Assembly: GCA_964501985.1 (NCBI GenBank)
Contig: CAZCVY010000250.1
Location: 1-9,885 of the forward strand
Reading direction: 5' to 3'
Source of the DNA: Bog-366 sp964501985
GTDB lineage: Bacteria; Acidobacteriota; Terriglobia; UBA7540
Length of the DNA: 9,885 bases
The position numbers were made by a program, and so were the translations under genes. The notes beneath the pieces are model-generated. The model was not told the origin of the DNA. It was given only the letters and a program-made list of their open reading frames with translations, and did not search any database. Positions 1-5,749 of the stretch are shown here, one piece after another. Position 1 is the first letter of the stretch. Every line of letters begins with the position of its first letter.

Positions 1-232
1 AATCCCAGAAACAGTGCAGGAGCCTGAGACCTTGATTGAAATAGGCTTGAGCTTGATCGGAGGTTGTGGTGATTTTCAGGCTGGCCTCCCCAATCCCCTG
101 CATTAATGGCGGGGGAGGTAGATCACGGAATTTGGATTCCGTCTCCGGTGTATGATGATGGAGCATTGCGGTCTGAGCCCACGCGCCAGCAGAGGCCAAG
201 ATCAACAGCCCGAGCAAGAATCCTGATCGCAT
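1..232 (-). CDS. Secreted, probably TPR-type protein (N-terminal part, runs off left edge)
   Basis: An open frame of 77 codons runs from an ATG at 232-230 to the window edge with no stop. The first 20 or so residues form a classic signal peptide: Met-Arg-Ser, a hydrophobic core (GFLLGLLILASAGAWA), then a likely cleavage after AWA or AQ. The mature part begins with a His-rich, Pro-rich segment (HHH near residues 25-27, PPPP near 39-42). It ends in TTTSDQAQAYFNQGLRLLHC, which resembles the first helix pair of tetratricopeptide-repeat proteins whose repeats open with 'A.AYFNQGLRL'. An AGGTGG-like ribosome site lies just upstream of the ATG. The TPR call is inferred from this short stretch; the domain that would define function lies outside the window. 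It would act outside the cytoplasmic membrane. Confidence 0.62.
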   Translation of the reverse strand, partial: MRSGFLLGLLILASAGAWAQTAMLHHHTPETESKFRDLPPPPLMQGIGEASLKITTTSDQAQAYFNQGLRLLHCFWD

Positions 233-444
233 CGTGACCACCTGCCCCCGAGTTTATTTTTTGAAGTGGACCGCGAGAACTGAGTGTACCAGATGTAGGT
301 AGCGTGGGTAATAGGCAGGGCAGGCCTCGGGAGCAGCGCCCGCCCTGAGTGGGGTGTTTCACCCTCGTGGTTTCTCAAAGGCCGGCGCTGGGAATTCCCT
401 GCTTGCTCGATCATTCGTTCAAGTCAGCGACTTACTGGTACCCC

Positions 445-1728
445 TTAAGGCCGCGCCGGACTAAAGGTGTGCCCTTTTGAAACAAGCTGGCTTTTCACTT
501 GTGCGCTGGGAGTCACCGCGGTGCAAACGTCGCCAGCCAGAATTGTGTTGGCCACGTTGGAGTACTTGTTCAAAAACAACGAATTGCCCGACCCTCCCTG
601 TAGGATTGCCGCGCACGCTTCATTCACCGTATTCCTGTCGACGATATTGCTGCTTCCCGTCGAGCCGCAGGTACTATCCAGGTGAATTCCCGCATCATCG
701 CTACTCAATACGGTGTTCCCGAAGATGCTGTTGGAGTCGCTGCACACGTCGATTCCGTCTCCAACGTGCGTGTTCGTCACCAAGTTGTTCGTAATTTGGT
801 TGCCATTTGCGGTGAGGCTGCCATCTGTCACCGTCACGATCCCGGTCTGCGTATTCGTTACCGAATTGCCTCTGATCGTCATCCCGCCGGAACCATAGAT
901 GAGAATGCCGGTGGCAAGGGCCTGCGAAGTGTCACCGTTAAAGTCGTCGTCCGCCAAAATATTGTTCTCTATCGTTCCCGTGGCTCCATACGCAACTTGA
1001 ATGCCGTTTTGGCCCGTATCGACCGGACCTGCTCCAACCACCGAGCTGCCAGTTATCGTGACCGTGGTCCCGGTTTCGTCGGCGGTAATCCCATTTTTCT
1101 GGTATCCATAGATGGTGCTGTTTTCGATTCTGACTGTCGAATTCTCGGAATCGCCACTCTCGACGAAAATGCCGAAGCCCGCCGAGGATTGGCAGCCAAA
1201 GTTGGCCGTGTCCTGAGCTTGATTGCGGACGGCGACCGAATCGAGCCTCCCGGAAGCTCCCTGGAAGTAGACTCCAATCAAGGGGGGTTCACCACAGCCG
1301 CTATTCAAATTGCTATTCGAGCCATCGACGGCGAGATCGCTGATGGTCACGCGCGTAGCTGGATACGCCACTAGGATCTGTGCGGCAATGGGTCCAGCGG
1401 TGGTAAGGCCCGCAGTGTTGGCCACGAACCCACCCGAGGGGATCACGACCACAGGGTTATCTGCAGTCCCCGTGTCAAACCCAGTCAAGTTCAGGTCCTT
1501 ATTGATCACGACTTGCTCGGGGTAACTTCCCGAACACACTCGGATAGTCGATCCTGGATGCACGGCGTTGACTGCCGCCTGGATCGTGGAATACTGGGCC
1601 ACATTTGCAACGCATGAGCCCACATAAACTGTAGCCGCCGATAAGGGTCGCGCGCTCAGGCCAGCCAAAAAGGCGATTGCTGCTGTGACGAGCGTTGTCT
1701 TGTGCCAATGTGCGACTTGTTTGGTCAT
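445..1728 (-). CDS. Secreted right-handed parallel beta-helix protein
   Basis: A 427-residue exported protein. Residues 1-32 are a signal peptide with a basic start, a hydrophobic core (LVTAAIAFLAGLSA) and an LSAA cleavage region. From about residue 46 comes the usual opening of pectate-lyase-like folds (YSTIQAAVNAVHPGSTIRVC, then a SGSYPEQVVI strand). Most of the rest is short Asn/Gly/Thr/Ser-rich turns with ladder motifs such as IENNIL, IRGNSV, ANGNQI, FGNTVL and DRNTV, typical of NosD/pectate-lyase-3-like beta helices. The mature chain has eight cysteines, so disulfides are possible. No catalytic signature is recognisable; it could be a polysaccharide lyase-like enzyme, an adhesin or a surface protein. 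The frame is open for 46 more codons upstream, but the ATG at 1728 has both the Shine-Dalgarno site and the signal peptide behind it. Confidence 0.86.
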   Translation of the reverse strand: MTKQVAHWHKTTLVTAAIAFLAGLSARPLSAATVYVGSCVANVAQYSTIQAAVNAVHPGSTIRVCSGSYPEQVVINKDLNLTGFDTGTADNPVVVIPSGGFVANTAGLTTAGPIAAQILVAYPATRVTISDLAVDGSNSNLNSGCGEPPLIGVYFQGASGRLDSVAVRNQAQDTANFGCQSSAGFGIFVESGDSENSTVRIENSTIYGYQKNGITADETGTTVTITGSSVVGAGPVDTGQNGIQVAYGATGTIENNILADDDFNGDTSQALATGILIYGSGGMTIRGNSVTNTQTGIVTVTDGSLTANGNQITNNLVTNTHVGDGIDVCSDSNSIFGNTVLSSDDAGIHLDSTCGSTGSSNIVDRNTVNEACAAILQGGSGNSLFLNKYSNVANTILAGDVCTAVTPSAQVKSQLVSKGHTFSPARP

Positions 1729-1732
1729 GGAG

Positions 1733-1739
1733 CCTCCTT
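1733..1739 (-). promoter_or_regulatory. Ribosome binding site that sets the beta-helix protein start
   Basis: On the minus strand this reads AAGGAGG, a full Shine-Dalgarno match, four bases before the ATG at 1728. It decides the start in favour of residue 47 of the longer open frame, which is also where the signal peptide begins. Confidence 0.8.
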
Positions 1740-1809
1740 CGATAAACCGGCATTTAGGGATAAGGGCGTGCCCAGTCGAATCGCCGTTTAGCACTTTCGA
1801 CAGCACTAG

Positions 1810-1838
1810 CGATAACATCCGTCGCGATACAAAGTCAA
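1810..1838 (-). promoter_or_regulatory. Candidate promoter for the beta-helix gene (weak -10)
   Basis: On the minus strand TTGACT (1838-1833) is followed after 17 bases by TTATCG (1815-1810). The -35 is good and the -10 is poor. It would give a leader of about 75 nt before the ATG at 1728. The gene could instead be read from the FUSC gene upstream, whose stop is 180 bases away. Confidence 0.3.
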
Positions 1839-1908
1839 GCAAAGCCTCGTACGAAGGTACCACCATACATCGTCCTTTAGTACTGCCGCCAGCAGCCCGT
1901 CCCCAGCC

Positions 1909-2415
1909 TCAGCCAGCAGCGACCGGGGGTTCGGGCCATACGACGGTCATGAACAACCCTACGGCAATACCCAGCGAGATTTCAATAAATCGATGGACCG
2001 CGATGACCCACACGGATCGGGAATGCGAGATCAGTAAAATGATGGTCAGCGTGATCCCGGCATACCGAAAGGCAGTTCGTTCCACCTGCAGCATCGCGCA
2101 GATTATTCCACACAGGAAAACCCCCGTTCCGCACACGGGGGCGTTCGTCCCTATGAAGGTTGCAAGCAAAGCCCCCGTGATTGCGCCCATTGCCGTTCCA
2201 GCCAAGCGGTGCTTCGAGACAGTGAGCGCCGCGCCCAGCGTTGACTGCATAACTATCATCGTGGTAATCGGGGACCAGTAGGATTCCGGCAGCCTGATGA
2301 GACGCGCGAGTAGCAGGGAAATTACCGCGGCAATTGTCGTCCGCACGGCGTGGACCAACTCCTGCCTCTCCATACCCGGCCACTTCCTCCACTCTGCTGT
2401 TCGGGATTTCGACAC
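1909..2415 (-). CDS. Small FUSC-family (aromatic acid exporter-like) membrane protein
   Basis: A 168-residue, very hydrophobic protein with about five or six membrane segments, roughly residues 25-41, 48-64, 73-90, 97-111, 117-131 and 142-161. The sequence ESYWSPITTMIVMQS (about 45-59), followed by a Gly/Ala-rich stretch (KHRLAGTAMGAITGALLA), matches the conserved N-terminal membrane block of the FUSC / aromatic-acid-exporter group. Many members of that group are far larger because they add a cytoplasmic domain or a second membrane block; this one has only the membrane part. The start is GTG at 2415, with GAGGAGG (2421-2427) five bases upstream. Substrate is unknown; efflux of small aromatic or acidic compounds is inferred from the family. 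It is divergent from the sugar kinase gene and upstream of the beta-helix gene on the same strand. Confidence 0.8.
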   Translation of the reverse strand: MSKSRTAEWRKWPGMERQELVHAVRTTIAAVISLLLARLIRLPESYWSPITTMIVMQSTLGAALTVSKHRLAGTAMGAITGALLATFIGTNAPVCGTGVFLCGIICAMLQVERTAFRYAGITLTIILLISHSRSVWVIAVHRFIEISLGIAVGLFMTVVWPEPPVAAG

Positions 2416-2519
2416 GCGCGCCTCCTCGAGATTTCGACTGGCTTCCTTGTAATAAAAGCGGGTCCGATATAGGTTACTGGATCATTACGAAAATCCGAAG
2501 AGGAGTCCTGGGCCCGACC
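2416..2519. promoter_or_regulatory. Divergent intergenic region (FUSC gene / sugar kinase gene)
   Basis: These 104 bases separate two divergent genes and must hold both promoters if neither is read through. Only weak boxes are visible. On plus, TTGTAA (2447-2452) and TATAGG (2468-2473) are just 15 bases apart. On minus, a TATTAC-like -10 has no convincing -35. The location is secure from gene orientation, but the exact promoter elements are not. Confidence 0.35.
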
Positions 2520-3455
2520 ATGATAGCTACTGTTACCTTGAACCCGGCGATCGATAAGAGCATAACCGCCTCTCGCTTTGCAGTCGGAAAAACCAATCGC
2601 GGCGAAGTGGACCGTGTGGACGCTGGCGGGAAGGGAATTAACGTGGCGAAGGCTCTCCACCGCTGGGGCGCCGCGGTCTGTGCGCTAGGACTGGTGGCGG
2701 GGAGCAATGGCCGCTTCATCCTCGACGCCCTGGGTGCCGAGGGAATCCCAGCGGATTTCGTCGATGTCCCCGGCGAAACCCGCGTGAACCTCAAGATCCG
2801 GGATCCCGAGATGGGAACGGAGACGGAGCTAAACGAGCCGGGCTTCCGAGTCACCTCTAAGCACTGGGAGGAACTGAGGCTCAAGCTCGAGGCCAACGCG
2901 CCCCGTTGCGAACTCATGGTCTTTTCCGGCAGACTGCCGCCCCATGCGCCACCCGAGATTTTTGCGGAATTGATTCACATCGCCAAGGTGCATGGCGCAA
3001 AATGTTTTTTGGACACTACGGGGCCGGGACTGAGGCACGGGCTTGCGGCCGGACCGTTTTTGACGAAGCCCAACCGGGCGGAAGTGGAAGAACTTCTGAA
3101 CACCCCGATTCGCACGCGCCGCGAATTGGTGGAAGCAGCGCGGACCTTGCTCACAATGGGCAGTGAGCAGGTGTTGATCTCATTAGGGGCTGAGGGCGCC
3201 TTGGGCCTGGGCGGAAAGGATGTGCTATTCGGTTCCCCTCCACCCGTAAAGGTCCTCAGCAGCGTGGGTGCAGGCGATACGATGGTAGCGGCAATGGCTT
3301 ACGCCTTCGCCGCCGATCTGCCCTTCCGCCAAGCGTTTCGCATGGCGGTCGCCGCAAGTGCCGCCACGGCGGCGATGGAGGGAACCACGGCGGCGGATCT
3401 TGCCGCAGTGCAAGAGTTGATCCCAAAGGTTAAGTTGGAAGACGTCGACGGCTGA
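2520..3455 (+). CDS. PfkB-family hexose-phosphate kinase (1-phosphofructokinase-like)
   Basis: A 311-residue cytoplasmic kinase, the usual length for the FruK/LacC/PfkB subgroup of ribokinase-fold enzymes, which move the ATP gamma-phosphate onto a sugar phosphate. It opens with TVTLNPAIDKS, typical of this subgroup. The first family signature is at residues 36-43 (GGKGINVA). The second is SVGAGDTMVAAMAYA, with the catalytic base Asp at 253 inside GAGD. TKPNRAEVEELL in the middle is also characteristic. Whether the substrate is fructose-1-phosphate, fructose-6-phosphate or tagatose-6-phosphate cannot be read from sequence, and no PTS or sugar-uptake gene is adjacent. The ATG at 2520 starts the conserved beta strand. 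The nearest AGGAG (2501-2505) is 14 bases away, longer than ideal. The frame is open upstream, but nothing there resembles the family. Confidence 0.9.
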   Translation: MIATVTLNPAIDKSITASRFAVGKTNRGEVDRVDAGGKGINVAKALHRWGAAVCALGLVAGSNGRFILDALGAEGIPADFVDVPGETRVNLKIRDPEMGTETELNEPGFRVTSKHWEELRLKLEANAPRCELMVFSGRLPPHAPPEIFAELIHIAKVHGAKCFLDTTGPGLRHGLAAGPFLTKPNRAEVEELLNTPIRTRRELVEAARTLLTMGSEQVLISLGAEGALGLGGKDVLFGSPPPVKVLSSVGAGDTMVAAMAYAFAADLPFRQAFRMAVAASAATAAMEGTTAADLAAVQELIPKVKLEDVDG

Positions 3456-3933
3456 GGCGCGGTATCCACCGCGGCACGGCGCGGCAATAGTCTTCGTACT
3501 CCTGTCCAAATCTCTTCCGCAGGCCGGGCTCTTCCGCGAAGACAACGAAGGTGTGGATCAAGAGAAACGCTCCCAACGCGTACAGGGCCATTGCAACCGA
3601 GCATAGATAAAAACTCCATCCGAGCAGCATCGTGACCCCGCCAATGTACATGGGATTTCGGACAAGCTTATAGGGGCCGTGGGGCACGAATCTTCTGGGA
3701 GGATCAAACACCGCCGGGGTGCCCCGGCCCTCGAAAATAAATAATCCCACCGTCGAGAGGGCTAGAGTTGCCCCCGCGAGGAACAACACCACTCCCGGAG
3801 CCACCAGCCAGCCAGGAACCCGGAGTGGAAAGTATTTGTCGAGCACGCGGCAGAGCAGCGCGATCGATCCCCAGGCCGCCAGGAACAATGGCACATATAG
3901 GATTGACTTCACTGCAATCCAAATCCGGTTCAT
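3430..3933 (-). CDS. ICMT / phospholipid-methyltransferase-like integral membrane methyltransferase
   Basis: A 167-residue membrane protein of the isoprenylcysteine carboxyl methyltransferase-like group, which transfers methyl from S-adenosylmethionine to lipid-like or prenyl-like acceptors at the membrane. Predicted membrane helices lie at about 7-29, 42-66 and a long hairpin at 97-132. Two family blocks are clear: HGPYKLVRNPMYIGG at 85-99, the Arg-Asn-Pro-Met-Tyr core, and EEPGLRKRFGQEYEDY at 134-149 followed by VPRWIPR, where the conserved Glu pair and Arg-Trp-Ile-Pro contribute to cofactor binding. Length is typical for bacterial members. The acceptor is unknown. The ATG at 3933 has only a weak ribosome site. 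The last 26 bases overlap the 3' end of the sugar kinase gene on the opposite strand, and no gene lies between it and the SRPBCC gene upstream. Confidence 0.85.
   Translation of the reverse strand: MNRIWIAVKSILYVPLFLAAWGSIALLCRVLDKYFPLRVPGWLVAPGVVLFLAGATLALSTVGLFIFEGRGTPAVFDPPRRFVPHGPYKLVRNPMYIGGVTMLLGWSFYLCSVAMALYALGAFLLIHTFVVFAEEPGLRKRFGQEYEDYCRAVPRWIPRLSRRRLPT
3458..3473 (+). terminator. Hairpin just after the sugar kinase stop (possible terminator without T-tract)
   Basis: A perfect 6-bp stem, CGCGGT / ACCGCG, with an ATCC loop starts two bases after the TGA of the sugar kinase gene. No run of T follows on either strand, so it is not a standard intrinsic terminator. It lies inside the coding end of the convergent methyltransferase gene and could weaken or stop transcription in either direction. 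Confidence 0.3.
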
Positions 3934-4081
3934 GAATGCGTGTCCGAGGCCTTTAGTTTGCCCGTCAAACTCCGCAAGGCTTGAACCCCGTTATTGTATA
4001 GCTCCTTGGCGGAGCCGGCGCGAAAACCTCGAAGTTGCAACAACCGACCAGGCTTGCGCGCTCTGCTCACAGGTAGAGGGA

Positions 4082-4537
4082 TCACATGCCCTTTGGCCAA
4101 TGCTTTGTTGCCTCCAGCGCGTCCCCGGTCTCCAGCAGGCTTTTTAGGCTCGACAGAATCACTGGCCAGCCGCTCGAGACGTTGGCGATGAATTTCGACT
4201 CGGGTGTATCCATCTCTTGCGTGACCGTGAGCTTCACCATGTCACCTTGAGGTTGAAGTTCGAAGACGCACCGTGAATAACCCTCTTCGCGAATCTCTGG
4301 CAGGAACTCATTCCGCCATTTAAGCACCAGGCGTTTTGGCTTCTCAATTTCCACAACTTCTCCGCTATCGCCGACGCGGCCGTCAGGGATCATCAGTTTC
4401 CATGACGAACCGGGCTTCCAGGTCGTGTCATGCCAGGTTTCAGACCAATACGCGCGGGTGAATTCCGGCTGAGTCAGCGCGTCCCAAAGCTTTTCTGGCG
4501 TGGTCCGAATGTAGGTTACGTAAATGAATCTTGTCAT
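4082..4537 (-). CDS. SRPBCC / AHSA1-type protein, partner of ArsR repressor
   Basis: A 151-residue protein of the START-like SRPBCC fold, in the group annotated as activator of Hsp90 ATPase homolog 1-like. These have a deep hydrophobic cavity and mostly unknown ligands; the name does not imply Hsp90 binding in bacteria. Visible family traits are the N-terminal strand and helix IYVTYIRTTPEKLWDALTQP (5-24), then FTRAYW, a central strand set with GEVVEIEKPKRLVLKW (59-74), and the closing helix GWPVILSSLKSLLETG (123-138). Its ATG overlaps the TGA of the ArsR gene by four bases (ATGA, 4537-4534). A GGAG seven bases upstream lies inside the ArsR coding end, so the two are translationally coupled. 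The SRPBCC protein probably binds or modifies the compound that lifts ArsR repression (inference). Confidence 0.88.
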   Translation of the reverse strand: MTRFIYVTYIRTTPEKLWDALTQPEFTRAYWSETWHDTTWKPGSSWKLMIPDGRVGDSGEVVEIEKPKRLVLKWRNEFLPEIREEGYSRCVFELQPQGDMVKLTVTQEMDTPESKFIANVSSGWPVILSSLKSLLETGDALEATKHWPKGM

Positions 4538-4860
4538 AAGTTGTCTCCTTGGTCTTCCAAGTATTTCTTAAGATCGTGGAGCGCGTGCAGGCGCAGCCGC
4601 TCGTACTTGCCAATCCATCTTTCCGCGATATCGTGAATTGGAACGGGGTTGAGATAGTGCAGTTTGTCTCGACCGCTCCTGATCGCCACCACCACGTTGG
4701 CCCGTTCCAATATGCCCAGATGTTTGCTCACGGCCTGCCGAGTCATGTCGAGGCCAACGCAGAGTTCGCTCAGCCTTTGACCGTTCTTGGCGAAAAGCCG
4801 ATCGAGCAGCTTGCGACGATGGGAATCGGCCAGAGCCTTGAAGACCGCATCGGTGTCCAC
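4534..4860 (-). CDS. ArsR-family winged-helix repressor, autoregulated
   Basis: A 108-residue DNA-binding protein. DAVFKALADSHRRKLLDRL at 4-22 is the standard first helix block of ArsR/SmtB regulators. The helix-turn-helix covers about 30-54 (LSELCVGLDMTRQAVSKHL onward), with MTRQAVSKHL the recognition helix. A wing follows at about 55-70 (VVVAIRSGRDKLHYLNP), then a dimerisation helix rich in Arg and Leu. There is one Cys (34) and no Cys-x-Cys or other metal site, so it is unlikely to be a metal sensor; it belongs to the type that sits upstream of an SRPBCC gene. The start is GTG at 4860, directly behind a strong promoter, giving a leader of about 2 nt and no room for a ribosome site. The next in-frame Met is at residue 39, too late for the fold, so the GTG is well supported. 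Confidence 0.92.
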   Translation of the reverse strand: MDTDAVFKALADSHRRKLLDRLFAKNGQRLSELCVGLDMTRQAVSKHLGILERANVVVAIRSGRDKLHYLNPVPIHDIAERWIGKYERLRLHALHDLKKYLEDQGDNL

Positions 4861-4868
4861 AAGTGGGG

Positions 4869-4898
4869 ATTATATGCAACCATATGGTTGCATGTCAA
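4869..4898 (-). promoter_or_regulatory. Consensus sigma-70 promoter of the arsR-SRPBCC operon
   Basis: On the minus strand TTGACA (4898-4893) and TATAAT (4874-4869) both match the consensus at all six positions, separated by 18 bases. The expected transcription start is near 4862, only two bases before the GTG at 4860, so the mRNA is predicted to be essentially leaderless. Such a strong promoter suits a gene normally held off by a repressor. Confidence 0.82.
4874..4893. promoter_or_regulatory. Operator palindrome filling the promoter spacer
   Basis: The 20-base sequence ATGCAACCATATGGTTGCAT is a perfect inverted repeat. Its inner 18 bases exactly occupy the gap between the -35 and -10 boxes, and each outer base is shared with a box. 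A dimeric winged-helix repressor bound here would block RNA polymerase. The adjacent ArsR protein is the obvious binder (inference from position; ArsR-type regulators commonly bind such repeats in their own promoters). Confidence 0.8.
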
Positions 4899-4977
4899 GA
4901 AAACCCAGCGGCCATCATCAATGAGTGAGGGTGACGGCCGCCATGGAAGGCTAGATCACGCCCGCAGCGACGCAAGC

Positions 4978-5006
4978 TTGACGCTGCCACGCGAGTTGCC
5001 TAGAAT
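4978..5006 (+). promoter_or_regulatory. Sigma-70-type promoter for the DUF2760-Hsp70-Hsp70 cluster
   Basis: TTGACG (4978-4983) and TAGAAT (5001-5006) are separated by exactly 17 bases, each one mismatch from consensus. The expected start is near 5013, leaving a leader of about 105 nt before the DUF2760 gene. No heat-shock sigma-32-like boxes and no CIRCE repeat are seen here, so expression looks housekeeping or controlled by an unknown factor rather than classically heat-induced. Confidence 0.62.
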
Positions 5007-5056
5007 CAGGCCGGAAGTGCCTGTGGGCTGGTGTTCGCCCAGGACTTCAAAAGCAC

Positions 5057-5079
5057 GCGCTCCCATACCATGAGAGCGC
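5057..5079 (+). promoter_or_regulatory. Hairpin in the leader of the DUF2760-Hsp70 transcript
   Basis: GCGCTC (5057-5062) pairs with GAGCGC (5074-5079). Inside, after one mismatch, CAT (5064-5066) pairs with ATG (5070-5072) around an ACC loop. It lies about 38 bases before the DUF2760 ATG and inside the predicted leader. No T-run follows, so it is not a terminator. It might affect mRNA stability or translation, or be a protein-binding palindrome; function is unproven. Confidence 0.35.
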
Positions 5080-5117
5080 CCTGCTCCTGAGCACCCACGT
5101 TTGGCATCGGAGTGACT

Positions 5118-5666
5118 ATGATAGGACTGGGAAAAAGAATTTCCTACGGTTGGCGGTGTCTTTTCTCAATACTGTTCCATGGCGAGATACCGCAGGACAT
5201 TGCTCAGGAGCTATTCAAGACGCCGTCGGCTGGTGCTGCAGCCGCTGGCACGGAGGTGCCGGGCGCGGAGGAAAAGCCGATCGAGTCTTTCGACCGGGCC
5301 GTCCAGATGCTTGCCTTGCTACAACGCGACGGACGATTGATTGACTTCCTGACCGAAGATGTGGCGCGGTACCCAGACGCTCAACTCGGCGCCGCCGTGC
5401 GCACTGTCCACGAAACCAGCCGACAAGTGCTCGAACGCTACGTCAAGCTCGAACCAATCATCGCCTCGGATGAGGACCATCCGGTCACGCTACAGGCGGG
5501 GTTCGATCCGGCATGCATCAAAGCGATCGGGAACATCACGGGCAAACCGCCCCTTCGGGGATTATTACGACATCGGGGATGGCGGGCAACACACGTGAAT
5601 TTGCCCTCCTTACCTGAGGGTGCGGGCCGGTCGGTTGTGGCCCCTGCCGAGGTCGAGATCGCATAG
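5118..5666 (+). CDS. DUF2760-family protein, partner of the Hsp70 pair
   Basis: A 182-residue protein recognised as DUF2760 by its central block: ESFDRAVQMLALLQRDGRLI (56-75), the following DFLTEDVARYPDAQLGAAVR, and the C-terminal LLRHRGWRATHVNLPSLPEG (149-168) with a closing APAEVEIA. The N-terminus (1-35) is a basic-hydrophobic helix (GKRISYGWRCLFSILF), then comes an Ala/Gly-rich low-complexity linker (36-52). No catalytic motif is visible and I know of no assigned biochemical function. The family is often encoded just before Hsp70-like genes, as here, so a co-chaperone, nucleotide-exchange or adaptor role is plausible but unproven. ATG 5118 is chosen because GGAG (5109-5112) is five bases upstream; a GTG at 5112 would add two residues. 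The stop is 83 bases before the preferred Hsp70 start. Confidence 0.86.
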   Translation: MIGLGKRISYGWRCLFSILFHGEIPQDIAQELFKTPSAGAAAAGTEVPGAEEKPIESFDRAVQMLALLQRDGRLIDFLTEDVARYPDAQLGAAVRTVHETSRQVLERYVKLEPIIASDEDHPVTLQAGFDPACIKAIGNITGKPPLRGLLRHRGWRATHVNLPSLPEGAGRSVVAPAEVEIA

Positions 5667-5734
5667 GAAACGGAGCATGCAATACCGTCCGAATGCTCGT
5701 CCATGAGGATGGAGAGCCGTCACGTAGTCTTGCC

Positions 5735-5741
5735 AAAGGGG
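5735..5741 (+). promoter_or_regulatory. Ribosome site favouring a TTG start for the first Hsp70
   Basis: AAAGGGG lies eight bases before TTG 5750, which gives a protein starting four residues ahead of the first conserved strand (YIVGIDLGTTNS). The upstream ATG at 5693 has no well-placed ribosome site and would add 19 residues without family resemblance. Confidence 0.4.
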
Positions 5742-5749
5742 AAACCTGT

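Noticed and set aside
316..347. CAGGGC / GCCCTG inverted repeat after the beta-helix gene
   Set aside because: A 6-bp stem with a 20-base loop and no T-run, about 100 bases from the stop; too weak for a terminator call.
123..414. Two small minus-strand open frames (79 and 70 codons)
   Set aside because: They overlap the signal-peptide-bearing partial gene in other frames, and neither has a signal, domain or ribosome site.
682..1374. Plus-strand open frame of 230 codons
   Set aside because: It is antisense to the beta-helix gene, whose signal peptide, ribosome site and repeats are clear. The antisense product has no recognisable domain.
1790..1807. AGCACT repeated with a 12-base period, resembling half of a CIRCE element
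   Set aside because: CIRCE is an inverted repeat (TTAGCACTC-N9-GAGTGCTAA). Here the copies are direct repeats, and the second half does not fit.
1685..2281. Plus-strand open frame of 198 codons
   Set aside because: It straddles the start of the beta-helix gene and most of the FUSC gene in antisense, with no domain and no ribosome site.
4001..4015. Hairpin GCTCC-TTGGC-GGAGC downstream of the SRPBCC gene, as a terminator
   Set aside because: The 5-bp stem has no T-run on either strand. A TACAAT-like box next to it on minus lacks a -35, so neither terminator nor promoter is supported.
4082..4537. SRPBCC/AHSA1 protein as an Hsp90 co-chaperone linked to the nearby Hsp70s
   Set aside because: The family name comes from a eukaryotic homologue. 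The gene is in a separate, divergent operon with its own repressor, so adjacency alone does not support a chaperone link.
4549..5073. Plus-strand open frame of 174 codons
   Set aside because: Antisense to the ArsR gene and crossing its promoter and operator, as well as the Hsp70-cluster promoter.
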